Assembly (NCBI GenBank): GCA_934292725.1
Contig: CAKQXY010000007.1
Coordinates: 35,701-99,700, forward strand
Length of the DNA stretch: 64,000 nt
Direction of reading: 5' to 3'
Origin: an uncultured Lachnospiraceae bacterium
GTDB lineage: Bacteria; Bacillota; Clostridia; Lachnospirales; Lachnospiraceae
How positions within the stretch are numbered: position 1 is the stretch's first letter; the number at the start of each line of letters is the position of its first letter. Shown one piece after another: positions 1-8,198 of the stretch. The position numbers and the translations under genes are program-made. Below the pieces are notes generated by a model that did not search any database, was not told the DNA's origin, and saw nothing but the letters and a program-made list of their open reading frames with translations.

Positions 1-2356
1 TAATATTTCCAGTCAGCTTATCCTTGATTACTTCTTTTCCTGCTGCAATAGCAGTATCCTTATCGCAATCTCTTGCGATAGAAACAGTACCCTTTGTCTT
101 TCCGTTAATCTGAACGGCAATCTCTACTGTATTTTCAACAGTCTTTGCCTCATCATACTCCGGCCAAGCCTGCTGATACAGACGTCCGCCAAAACCACAG
201 TCTGCCCACATTTCTTCTGTGATATGAGGTGCAACTGGATTTAACAGAATTAAGAATGTCTTTAACTCGCCCTTTGTGATGCTGCCCTTCTTGTAGAAAT
301 CATTTAAAAGTGCCATCATTGCAGCGATTGCTGTGTTGTACTTTAATGTCTCAAAGTCTGAGGAAACCTTCTTCATAGTCTGATGCATCTTAGTTTCCAT
401 ATCCTTAGAGAAACCTTCCTCATCAGTCAGCATATCCTGCAGCTTCCATACACGCTCTAAGAAACGACGGCATCCCTTTACGCCCTCATTGCTCCAGCTT
501 GCTGCAAGCTCAAACGCACCGATAAACATCTCATAAGTACGAAGTGTATCTGCACCAAACTCGTTTACAATATCATCTGGATTGATAACATTTCCACGTG
601 ACTTAGACATCTTCTCACCGTTCTCACCAAGAATCATTCCGTGAGAGGTTCTCTTCTGGTATGGCTCCTTGCATGGAACAACGCCCTGATCATACAGGAA
701 ACGATGCCAGAAACGAGAATACAGAAGATGAAGTGTAGTATGCTCCATACCGCCATTGTACCAGTCTACCGGCAGCCAATACTTCATAGCTTCCTTGCTT
801 GCCAGTGCATCGTTATTGTGCGGATCAGTATAGCGTAAGAAATACCATGATGAACCTGCCCACTGAGGCATAGTATCAGTCTCTCTCTTTGCCGGACCGC
901 CGCAGCACGGACATGTTGTATTAACCCAATCAGTCATAGCAGCTAATGGAGATTCACCATTATCAGTCGGCATATAGCTTTCTACATCTGGAAGATCCAG
1001 CGGCAGCTCGTCCTCTGATAACGGAACATATCCACACTTTTCACACTTTACGATCGGGATCGGCTCACCCCAATAACGCTGTCTTGAGAATACCCAGTCT
1101 CTTAACTTATAGTTTTTCTTTGGTGTACCAATCTTATTCTCTTCAAGATACTCAATGATCTTCTTCTTTGCATCAGCAACCTCAAGTCCATCAAGGAATC
1201 CTGAGTTTACAAGTGTTCCTGTCTGAACATCAGTAAATGCAGCATTCTGAACATCTCCGCCTGCTACAACCTCAACGATTGGAAGGTTAAACTTCTTTGC
1301 AAATGCCCAGTCTCTCTCATCATGAGCCGGAACTGCCATGATTGCACCAGTACCATAGCTCATCAGTACATAATCAGAAACCCAGATCGGGATTTCTTTT
1401 TTATTTACCGGATTAACTGCCTTTAAGCCCTTGATCTCAACACCGGTCTTATCCTTTGCCAGCTCAGAACGCTCGAAGTCAGACTTCTTTGCTGCTTCCT
1501 CACGGTATGCAACAATCTCATCCCAGTTGGAAATCTGATCCTTATACTTATCAAGATATGGATGCTCCGGGGATACTACCATGTATGTTACACCAAATAA
1601 AGTATCCGGGCGTGTTGTATAGATGCGAAGCTTATCATCTGCACCAGCGATTGAGAAATCAACCTCTGCACCATTTGAACGGCCAATCCAGTTTCTCTGA
1701 GAAACCTTTACCTTCTCAACATAATCAACGCCGTCAAGACCATCGATCAGCTTATCTGCATATTCGGTAATCTTTAACATCCACTGGCTCTTCATCTTAC
1801 GAACAACAGGGCTTCCGCAGCGCTCACATACACCGTTTACAACCTCCTCGTTTGCAAGACCTACCTTACAGGAAGTACACCAGTTAACAGGCATCTCTGA
1901 CTTATATGCCAGACCAGCATTGTACAGCTTTAAGAAGATCCACTGTGTCCAGTGATAATAATTCGGATCAGTTGTGTTGATCTCTCTGTCCCAATCGAAG
2001 GAATAACCTAAAGACTGCAGCTGATTTTTGAAACGAGCTACATTATTCTTTGTAACGATCTTCGGGTGAATATGATTCTTAATTGCGTAGTTTTCTGTTG
2101 GAAGACCAAATGCATCCCATCCCATTGGATACAGTACGTTGTAGCCCTGTAATCTTCTCTTTCTGGCAACAATATCAAGTGCTGTGTATGGACGCGGATG
2201 ACCTACATGAAGTCCCTGTCCTGACGGATATGGGAACTCAACCAGCGCATAATACTTTGGCTTGGTGTAATCATCTGTTGCGGCAAATGCCTTCTCTTCC
2301 ATCCAGACCTTCTGCCATTTTGATTCAATTTCTTTTGGATCGTAATTCTTGTTCAT
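1..2356 (-). CDS. leuS: Leucyl-tRNA synthetase, C-terminus cut by window edge
   Basis: Charges tRNA-Leu with leucine in the cytoplasm. The reading frame opens at the ATG at 2354-2356 (MNKNYDPKEIESKWQ) and runs open to base 1, giving about 785 residues; the family is usually 800-860, so only the very C-terminus is missing. Visible class I signatures are the HIGH-type motif in FPYPSGQGLHVGHPRPYT, the editing-domain stretch containing TTRPDTLFG, and the KMSKS-type motif (EKMSKSRGNV). An AGAAAGGA ribosome site lies just upstream. A leucine T-box leader and a strong promoter precede the gene, so transcription should respond to uncharged tRNA-Leu. Identification is secure. Confidence 0.97.
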   Translation of the reverse strand, partial: MNKNYDPKEIESKWQKVWMEEKAFAATDDYTKPKYYALVEFPYPSGQGLHVGHPRPYTALDIVARKRRLQGYNVLYPMGWDAFGLPTENYAIKNHIHPKIVTKNNVARFKNQLQSLGYSFDWDREINTTDPNYYHWTQWIFLKLYNAGLAYKSEMPVNWCTSCKVGLANEEVVNGVCERCGSPVVRKMKSQWMLKITEYADKLIDGLDGVDYVEKVKVSQRNWIGRSNGAEVDFSIAGADDKLRIYTTRPDTLFGVTYMVVSPEHPYLDKYKDQISNWDEIVAYREEAAKKSDFERSELAKDKTGVEIKGLKAVNPVNKKEIPIWVSDYVLMSYGTGAIMAVPAHDERDWAFAKKFNLPIVEVVAGGDVQNAAFTDVQTGTLVNSGFLDGLEVADAKKKIIEYLEENKIGTPKKNYKLRDWVFSRQRYWGEPIPIVKCEKCGYVPLSEDELPLDLPDVESYMPTDNGESPLAAMTDWVNTTCPCCGGPAKRETDTMPQWAGSSWYFLRYTDPHNNDALASKEAMKYWLPVDWYNGGMEHTTLHLLYSRFWHRFLYDQGVVPCKEPYQKRTSHGMILGENGEKMSKSRGNVINPDDIVNEFGADTLRTYEMFIGAFELAASWSNEGVKGCRRFLERVWKLQDMLTDEEGFSKDMETKMHQTMKKVSSDFETLKYNTAIAAMMALLNDFYKKGSITKGELKTFLILLNPVAPHITEEMWADCGFGGRLYQQAWPEYDEAKTVENTVEIAVQINGKTKGTVSIARDCDKDTAIAAGKEVIKDKLTGNI

Positions 2357-2389
2357 TGTGTTTTGTGTTCCTTTCTGGGTCTCTTCTCA

Positions 2390-2652
2390 TGAAAAAAAAG
2401 AGCCCTTTCTTTCTCTTTGTATAGAGACGAAAAGACTTCGCGGTACCACTCTATTTCAAGGCAGCTATCTGCCTTGCCCTCGATATTCTATAACGGGAAT
2501 ACCCGCCGCCAACTACTCCGTCTTTATATAATGACGTTTCCCTGCCGGTGCTCTAAGGTCAGTTCGGCAGTTATAAGCTGCTGCCTTTCACCAACCGGCA
2601 GCTCTCTGAAGCTCTCCCCTGCTTACTATTCCTTGTCATTGCATTTTTTTCA
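2390..2652 (-). promoter_or_regulatory. T-box leader (leucine) of leuS
   Basis: The minus strand carries the T-box signature AGAGTGGTACCGCG at 2439-2452, 80 to 100 bases before leuS. It is followed by a terminator hairpin (about 2395-2438, arms gucuuuucgucucu and agagaaagaaaggg) and a run of eight T. Upstream, CTGCCGGT and ACCGGCAG pair as the lower part of stem I. On its 3' side the codon CTT (complement of 2555-2557) is followed by A, as expected for a leucine specifier. Uncharged tRNA-Leu would stabilise the antiterminator and allow leuS expression. The specifier assignment is by eye; the T-box call itself is firm. Confidence 0.92.
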
Positions 2653-2659
2653 CTTTTTT

Positions 2660-2689
2660 ACAATACCATAGAAAAAGGGGGCTTGTCAA
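2660..2689 (-). promoter_or_regulatory. Promoter of leuS
   Basis: The minus strand has TTGACA (2684-2689), an 18-bp spacer and TATTGT (2660-2665), placing the transcript start near 2652, just before the T-box stem I. Confidence 0.7.
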
Positions 2690-2727
2690 CCCCCTCTTTC
2701 TTTCAAAACTCTTAATGTTAGATTGTT

Positions 2728-2900
2728 GTTCACGAAGTTAGGTTGCTAAACCCCTTCGGTGTAATGGTTTCGTCGCCGGACCAAACTCCGCAGGTTCCTT
2801 TTACATTCTTTATTATCAAACATTACTTTGAAAGACCTGCTTCAAGTGTCCGGCTCGTGAAAACCATTCGCCTCAGGGCTTAGCTATAATCGTTAACTAT
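2728..2900. repeat. Dispersed palindromic element, copy R1
   Basis: This copy fills the space between the leuS promoter and the EF-G-like gene. Its core (about 2753-2880) is over 90 percent identical by eye to the elements at 44964-45155 and 55764-55950. It contains the pairing arms CCGGAC/GTCCGG and GCAGGT/ACCTGC and the outer arms GTAATGGTTTC/GAAAACCATTC. The outer ends have diverged, so the terminal inverted repeat seen in copy R2 is only partly visible here. Confidence 0.8.
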
Positions 2901-2904
2901 AAAA

Positions 2905-4986
2905 TCATTGCTCTTCCTTCTCAGCTGCCTCAATAATCTTCTTCTGGACATCCTGAGGTGCCTGCTCGTATCTTGCAAACTCGTAGGAGAACTCGCCCAT
3001 ACCACCTGACATTGCACGAAGATCGGTGGAGTAACCATACATCTCTGCCATTGGCACATCTGCTGTTACCATCTGCTTGCCGCCTGCTACGTGATCCATA
3101 CCAAGTACTCTGCCGCGGCGCTTATTTAAGTCACCCATAACATCACCGACAAGTTCATCCGGAACGGTGATGGAAACTGATACGATTGGCTCTAAGATCG
3201 TTGGATTTGCCTCTGCAAAGCCCTTCTTGTAAGCAAGAATTGCAGCCATCTTGAATGCAAGCTCTGAGGAGTCTACTGGATGATAGGAACCATCAACAAG
3301 TGTTGCTTTTAAGCCAACTACTGGATAACCTGCGAGTGTACCCTTTAATACTGACTCCTGAATACCCTTTTCAACTGCTGGGAAGTAATTCTTCGGAACA
3401 GCGCCTCCTACTACCTTCTCTTCGAATACATATGGTGTATCAAGATCACCTGATGGCTCAAATACCATATGAACATCGCCGTACTGTCCGCTTCCGCCTG
3501 TCTGCTTCTTATACTTACCCTGTACCTGAACTTTCTTTCTAAGTGTCTCGCGGTATGCTACCTTCGGGCGATACAGTTCGATCTCAACCTTATAACGATT
3601 CAGAATACGGCTTGCAACAACATCAAGCTGCTGATCACCGATACCATAAATAAGCGTCTGGTGATTCTCTACATCATTCTCAAGACGAAGTGTCTGATCT
3701 TCTTCTACCATACGTGCGAGTGCACCATTAATCTTATCTTCATCTGACTTATTCTTTGCACGGTATGCCTTGCATGTATATGGCTTACTTACCTGCGGTC
3801 CATCATAAATAAGTGTTGCACCCTTTGTGGAAATGGTATCGCCTGTGGAGATCTTTTCGATCTTTGCCAGTGCACCAATATCTCCTGCGCGAAGCTCTGG
3901 AACCTCAATGGTTTCTTTGCCGCGAAGCAAATACAGCTTAGATGCGCGATCTTCTGTTCCCTTATTTACATTATAAATGCCATCACCAGCCTTTAATGCA
4001 CCTGTTACAACCTTAATTAAGGAATACTTTCCGATAAACGGATCTACTACAGTCTTAAATACCTTTGCGGACAGATGCTTGTTCTGATCACACTTTACCA
4101 TTACAAGCTCTCCGGTAGATGTTTCCTTTCCATTGTTTACTGTATATTCAGGTGATGGGAAATACTTCTTAATTACGTTCATCAGCATACTGGTACCCTG
4201 ATTATGAACACCTGATCCAACTAATACAGGAACAATCTGACAGTCCATAACGTGAGTTCTAAGTGCAGTAGAAACTTCTTCATAAGTAAATTCTTCACCT
4301 GCAAAATAGCGCTCCATCAGTTCCTCGCTTGTATCAGCAACAGCCTCAACAAGTGCATCACGGCTGATGTTTAAGTGCTTATCCATGTAATCTGGGATAT
4401 CGCACTCTTCATATTCGCTTGTATCATTGATAAAACGGCGGCCTTTCATCTTTACAACATTTACAAAGCCGACGAACTTTTCATTCTCACGGATCGGCAC
4501 ATGGAATGGTGCTACCTTACGTCCAAAACGATCATTTAACTCAAGAACGATCTTACGATAGCTGGCCTGATCATCATCCATGCCCGTTACAAAAAACAGT
4601 CTCGGCAGCTTATACTTTTCGCAAAGCTCCCATGCCTTTAATGTACCAACCTCTACGCCAGATTTGCCGTTGATCACGATAACAGCGGCACCTGCTGCGT
4701 GGCAAGCCTCCTCTACTTCTCCTACGAAGTCAAAATATCCAGGTGTATCTAAGAAATTGATCTTGATGTCCTCGAACTCGACCGGAACTACGCTGGTCGA
4801 AATGGAAAACTGACGCTTCTGCTCTTCCTTATCATAATCGCTGATGGTGTTTCCGTCCGTCACCTTTCCCATCCTAGCTGTAATACCGGTCTGGTAGGCA
4901 ATAGCCTCAACAAGTGTTGTCTTACCACATCCGCCATGTCCCATTACTACAACGTTGCGGATGTTTCCAGTTTCATAAACCTTCAT
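2905..4986 (-). CDS. Elongation factor G-like translational GTPase
   Basis: A 693-residue protein with the full EF-G domain layout. It has a G domain with P-loop GHGGCGKTT (residues 17-25) and switch II DTPGYFDF, a domain II region, domain IV with GGSGQYGDVHMVFEP, and the C-terminal GRVLGMDHVAGG and YSTDLRAMSGGMGEFSYEF. It probably acts on the ribosome. P-loop and G4 differ from canonical EF-G: where NKMD is expected the sequence reads TGMDDD. This pattern belongs with the EF-G-like (EF-G2/FusA2) paralogues rather than housekeeping FusA, which is usually coded with rpsL/rpsG. GGAGG precedes the ATG. The exact role of this paralogue is not known to me. Confidence 0.88.
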   Translation of the reverse strand: MKVYETGNIRNVVVMGHGGCGKTTLVEAIAYQTGITARMGKVTDGNTISDYDKEEQKRQFSISTSVVPVEFEDIKINFLDTPGYFDFVGEVEEACHAAGAAVIVINGKSGVEVGTLKAWELCEKYKLPRLFFVTGMDDDQASYRKIVLELNDRFGRKVAPFHVPIRENEKFVGFVNVVKMKGRRFINDTSEYEECDIPDYMDKHLNISRDALVEAVADTSEELMERYFAGEEFTYEEVSTALRTHVMDCQIVPVLVGSGVHNQGTSMLMNVIKKYFPSPEYTVNNGKETSTGELVMVKCDQNKHLSAKVFKTVVDPFIGKYSLIKVVTGALKAGDGIYNVNKGTEDRASKLYLLRGKETIEVPELRAGDIGALAKIEKISTGDTISTKGATLIYDGPQVSKPYTCKAYRAKNKSDEDKINGALARMVEEDQTLRLENDVENHQTLIYGIGDQQLDVVASRILNRYKVEIELYRPKVAYRETLRKKVQVQGKYKKQTGGSGQYGDVHMVFEPSGDLDTPYVFEEKVVGGAVPKNYFPAVEKGIQESVLKGTLAGYPVVGLKATLVDGSYHPVDSSELAFKMAAILAYKKGFAEANPTILEPIVSVSITVPDELVGDVMGDLNKRRGRVLGMDHVAGGKQMVTADVPMAEMYGYSTDLRAMSGGMGEFSYEFARYEQAPQDVQKKIIEAAEKEEQ

Positions 4987-5079
4987 AAGTCACGTCCTCC
5001 AATCTTTCTTTGCTTTCCAAGTTTATTTTGTCTCTTTTGCAGTATACAATTTCGAGACCTCTTGGAATCTGATAGGTAT

Positions 5080-5108
5080 ATCATATAAAATATTTCAAAT
5101 AATTGCAA
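5080..5108 (-). promoter_or_regulatory. Promoter of the EF-G-like gene
   Basis: Minus strand TTGCAA (5103-5108), a 17-bp spacer and TATGAT (5080-5085), about 95 bp before the start codon. Confidence 0.6.
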
Positions 5109-5138
5109 CTATTTTTTCACATTTTTGATATGGTTTTT

Positions 5139-5206
5139 ATTACAATTCATGTTACGAAAGCCCTTCGGGCTTTTCTGTAAATATTGGCTTATCCGTGAAT
5201 CGTAAT
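5139..5206. repeat. Dispersed palindromic element, internally deleted copy R3
   Basis: A 68-bp copy that keeps both ends of the element but lacks about 120 bp of its middle. The left end ATTACAATTCATG (5139-5151) and right end CGTGAATCGTAAT (5194-5206) form an imperfect terminal inverted repeat. The inner sequences GTTACGAAAGCCCTTCGG and TATTGGCTTATCCGTGAA match copies R2 and R4. It lies between the two divergent promoters of the EF-G-like gene and tyrA. Confidence 0.75.
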
Positions 5207-5232
5207 CTTTTCACGCTTTAAAGTGAAAAAGC

Positions 5233-5261
5233 TTGACTTTCCACTCCACTTTCGCTACAAT
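5233..5261 (+). promoter_or_regulatory. Promoter of tyrA
   Basis: TTGACT (5233-5238), a 17-bp spacer and TACAAT (5256-5261). The predicted 5' leader contains the hairpin CTCCGG/CCGGAG at 5274-5298. Immediately before the -35 is the inverted repeat CTTTTCAC/GTGAAAAAG (5208-5231), a possible operator. Confidence 0.7.
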
Positions 5262-5314
5262 ACGTTCAGACACTCCGGTTTTCCTATACTGCCGGAGCAC
5301 GGAAAGGCAATATT

Positions 5315-6418
5315 ATGAAGCTTAAGACAATAGGATTTATCGGACTTGGACTGATTGGCGGTTCAATTGCCCGCAGAATAAAGCAGGTTCACCCAGATAC
5401 CGTAATTATGGCTTATACGAGAACACGCAGCACGCTCGAAGAAGCAAAGGCTGACGGCATTGTTGACATAATTTTAGATGGTGTAGATGAGACACTTCGC
5501 GCATGTGACATGATCATTCTTTGCACTCCCGTTTCTTTTAATGAATCGTATTTAAAGGCTATTCGGCCATTTATAAAGCCTGGCTGTATTGTGACTGATG
5601 TTGGCAGCACAAAAACAGCTATTCACGAGACGGTAATCGCACTTGACATGGAGGACTGCTTTGTCGGCGGCCATCCAATGGCGGGCTCTGAGCGCACTGG
5701 CTATGCCTGCTCAAAGGCTTCTCTTTTGGAAAATGCATATTATGTAATCACGCCAACCTCAAAGACAACAAACGATCAGCTCGACACAATGATTCAATTT
5801 ACCGCTGATCAGGCAGCTATTCCGCTTGTACTTGACTATAAGAATCATGACTATGCAGTTGCCGCAATCAGCCATGTACCGCACGTGATTGCATCATCCT
5901 TAGTAAATCTTGTTGCTAAGTCTGATTTTCCTGACGGCACAATGAAAAAAATTGCTGCAGGCGGTTTTAAGGACATCACAAGAATTGCATCCTCCTCTCC
6001 TGTTATGTGGGAGCAAATCCTTTTTACAAATAAGGACAATATCATCTCCTTATTAGAGGATTACAAAAAAGCAATCGACCAGACAATAACTGATTTAAAA
6101 ACAGATAACCATAAAGACATTTACGATATTTTTGAACAATCCGGTACATACCGCAGCTCCATAAGCGATAAGCGCGGCAGTGCAACGATGAATCCTGAAT
6201 ATGCCATCTTTTGCGATATTCCTGACCAGCCAGGTGCTATCTCTGTCATTGCCACTTTACTTGCCTTTGAAAATGTCAGCATTAAAAATATCGGAATTAA
6301 TCATAACCGTGAACATATGGCTGGTACAATCAAGATTGAGTTCCATGATCAGGCATCCTGCGAAAAAGCAGCAGAATGCCTTGAGTACCACCATTACCCG
6401 GTTTATCAGAAAAAATAA
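5315..6418 (+). CDS. tyrA: Prephenate dehydrogenase with ACT domain
   Basis: Converts prephenate to 4-hydroxyphenylpyruvate with NAD in tyrosine synthesis. The 367-residue protein opens with the dinucleotide fold GFIGLGLIGGSIARR, carries the prephenate dehydrogenase motif GGHPMAGSERTGY, and ends in an ACT-type domain from about residue 295 (FCDIPDQPGAISVIATLL), which usually gives feedback control by tyrosine. Length and layout match the Firmicutes enzyme. The start is supported by GGAAAGG eight bases upstream. It is a single gene with its own promoter, 32 bp before the next gene, which may be co-transcribed. Confidence 0.92.
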   Translation: MKLKTIGFIGLGLIGGSIARRIKQVHPDTVIMAYTRTRSTLEEAKADGIVDIILDGVDETLRACDMIILCTPVSFNESYLKAIRPFIKPGCIVTDVGSTKTAIHETVIALDMEDCFVGGHPMAGSERTGYACSKASLLENAYYVITPTSKTTNDQLDTMIQFTADQAAIPLVLDYKNHDYAVAAISHVPHVIASSLVNLVAKSDFPDGTMKKIAAGGFKDITRIASSSPVMWEQILFTNKDNIISLLEDYKKAIDQTITDLKTDNHKDIYDIFEQSGTYRSSISDKRGSATMNPEYAIFCDIPDQPGAISVIATLLAFENVSIKNIGINHNREHMAGTIKIEFHDQASCEKAAECLEYHHYPVYQKK

Positions 6419-6450
6419 ATATATAATAAATATATTCAGAAAGGATTTCT

Positions 6451-8142
6451 ATGAAGATAGTAATTGTGGGTGGTGTCGCAGGCGGCGCGACAGCAGCAGC
6501 CCGTATCAGAAGATTAGATGAGCAGGCTCAAATTATCGTATTTGAGCGTTCCGGATATGTTTCCTATGCTAATTGCGGTCTTCCATATTATATTGGAGAT
6601 GTTATTACAGATCCCGAAGCATTGACACTGCAGACGCCTGAAAGCTTTTTTAAGCGTTTTCGTGTTACAATGAAGGTTCATCATGAGGTGACGGCCCTTC
6701 ATCCAGAGAGAAAAACTGTGTCTGTAAAAAATTTAACCACAGGAGAGATATTTGAGGAATCTTATGATAAATTAATTCTTTCTCCAGGTGCAAAGCCAAC
6801 ACAGCCAAAACTTCCAGGTATTGATATGGAAAAAGTATTCACTCTTCGCACTGTCGAAGATACTTTTCGTTTAAAAAAATATATAGAAACAAAAAAGCCC
6901 ACGTCAGCTGTGTTGGCCGGCGGCGGCTTTATCGGACTTGAATTGGCTGAAAATCTAAAGGATCTTGGCATAGATGTAACAATCGTTCAGCGCCCAAAGC
7001 AGTTAATGAATCCATTCGATGCAGATATGGCATCATTTATTCATAATGAAATGAGAAAGCACGGCGTAAAGCTTCTTCTTGGACGCACCGTAGAAGGATT
7101 CGAAGAAAAAGGTGAAACTGTTCGTGTACTGCTTAAGGATGAGCAGCCGCTGCATGCTGATCTTGTTGTCCTTGCCATTGGCGTCACGCCAGATACACAT
7201 CTTGCGAAGGAAGCCGGACTGCAGCTTGGTATCAAAGACAGCATTGTCGTCAATAACCGCATGGAAACATCAATCCCTGATATTTATGCAGCCGGTGATG
7301 CTGTTATGGTTAAACATTATGTCACAGGCCAGGATGCACTAATTTCTCTTGCAGGACCAGCAAATAAGCAGGGACGCATTATTGCAGACAATATCTGCGG
7401 CGGCGACAGTCACTACCTGGGAAGTCAGGGAAGCAGCGTCATTAAGGTATTCGATCTGACAGCTGCAACAACTGGTATTAACGAAACAAATGCACACAAA
7501 GCCGGATTAGATGTTGATACAGTAATTCTTTCTCCAATGAACCACGCCGGCTATTATCCTGGCGGCAAGGTTATGACAATGAAAGTTGTTTTCGAAAAGA
7601 ATACATATCGTTTGCTCGGTGCACAAATTGTAGGCTACGAAGGCGTTGACAAACGAATTGACGTGTTGTCAACAGCCATTCATGCAAATCTTAAGGCAAC
7701 TTCGCTAAAGGACTTAGATTTAGCCTATGCACCGCCATACTCCTCTGCAAAAGACCCTGTTAACATGGCAGGTTTTATGATTGATAATATTGCAAATGGA
7801 GTCTTAAAGCAGTGGCATTTAAGTGATCTTACATCAGTTTTGCAGAATTCAAATGCAACACTTCTTGATGTGCGTACTATCTTTGAATATGAACACAGTC
7901 ATATTGAGGGCTTTAAAAACATTCCTGTTGATGAGCTCAGAGATCATTTATCAGAAATTGAAAGAGACAAGCCCGTATACGTAATATGCCAAAGTGGACT
8001 TCGAAGCTATATTGCAACACGTATATTGTCACAAAATGGCTATGATGCCTATAATTTTGCCGGAGGATTTCGTTTTTATGAAGCTGTAATGCATGACAGA
8101 AGCCTTGTCGAGAAAGAAACAGCTTGTGGAATGGATTTATAA
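6451..8142 (+). CDS. CoA-disulfide reductase / NADH oxidase with rhodanese domain
   Basis: A 563-residue flavoprotein of the CoADR-rhodanese fusion type. Residues 1-440 are the FAD/NAD(P) disulfide reductase. They show the FAD-binding IVGGVAGGATAAARIRR, the redox cysteine in SYANCGLPYYIG (about residue 43), the NAD site AGGGFIGLELAE, the second FAD motif IPDIYAAGDAV, and a dimerisation domain. Residues from about 460 form a rhodanese domain with LLDVRTIFEYEHSHIEG and the active-site loop CQSGLRS. Family members reduce CoA disulfide, polysulfide or CoA persulfide, linking it to thiol redox balance or sulfur handling. AGAAAGG precedes the ATG. A hairpin (CCAGCGGGGACA/TGTCCCCCTGG, about 8153-8195) follows the stop without a clear T-run. 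Confidence 0.9.
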   Translation: MKIVIVGGVAGGATAAARIRRLDEQAQIIVFERSGYVSYANCGLPYYIGDVITDPEALTLQTPESFFKRFRVTMKVHHEVTALHPERKTVSVKNLTTGEIFEESYDKLILSPGAKPTQPKLPGIDMEKVFTLRTVEDTFRLKKYIETKKPTSAVLAGGGFIGLELAENLKDLGIDVTIVQRPKQLMNPFDADMASFIHNEMRKHGVKLLLGRTVEGFEEKGETVRVLLKDEQPLHADLVVLAIGVTPDTHLAKEAGLQLGIKDSIVVNNRMETSIPDIYAAGDAVMVKHYVTGQDALISLAGPANKQGRIIADNICGGDSHYLGSQGSSVIKVFDLTAATTGINETNAHKAGLDVDTVILSPMNHAGYYPGGKVMTMKVVFEKNTYRLLGAQIVGYEGVDKRIDVLSTAIHANLKATSLKDLDLAYAPPYSSAKDPVNMAGFMIDNIANGVLKQWHLSDLTSVLQNSNATLLDVRTIFEYEHSHIEGFKNIPVDELRDHLSEIERDKPVYVICQSGLRSYIATRILSQNGYDAYNFAGGFRFYEAVMHDRSLVEKETACGMDL

Positions 8143-8198
8143 GTTTCTTACTTGCCAGCGGGGACATTAATTCAGCCAACGTACCTGTCCCCCTGGTC

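Noticed and set aside
2417..2671. Small plus-strand frame upstream of leuS
   Set aside because: Lies entirely in the T-box leader and promoter, which explain the sequence better.
2728..2900. tRNA or tmRNA-like gene in the palindromic element
   Set aside because: No cloverleaf, no T-loop motif GTTCRANNC and no CCA end; the fold is one long hairpin.
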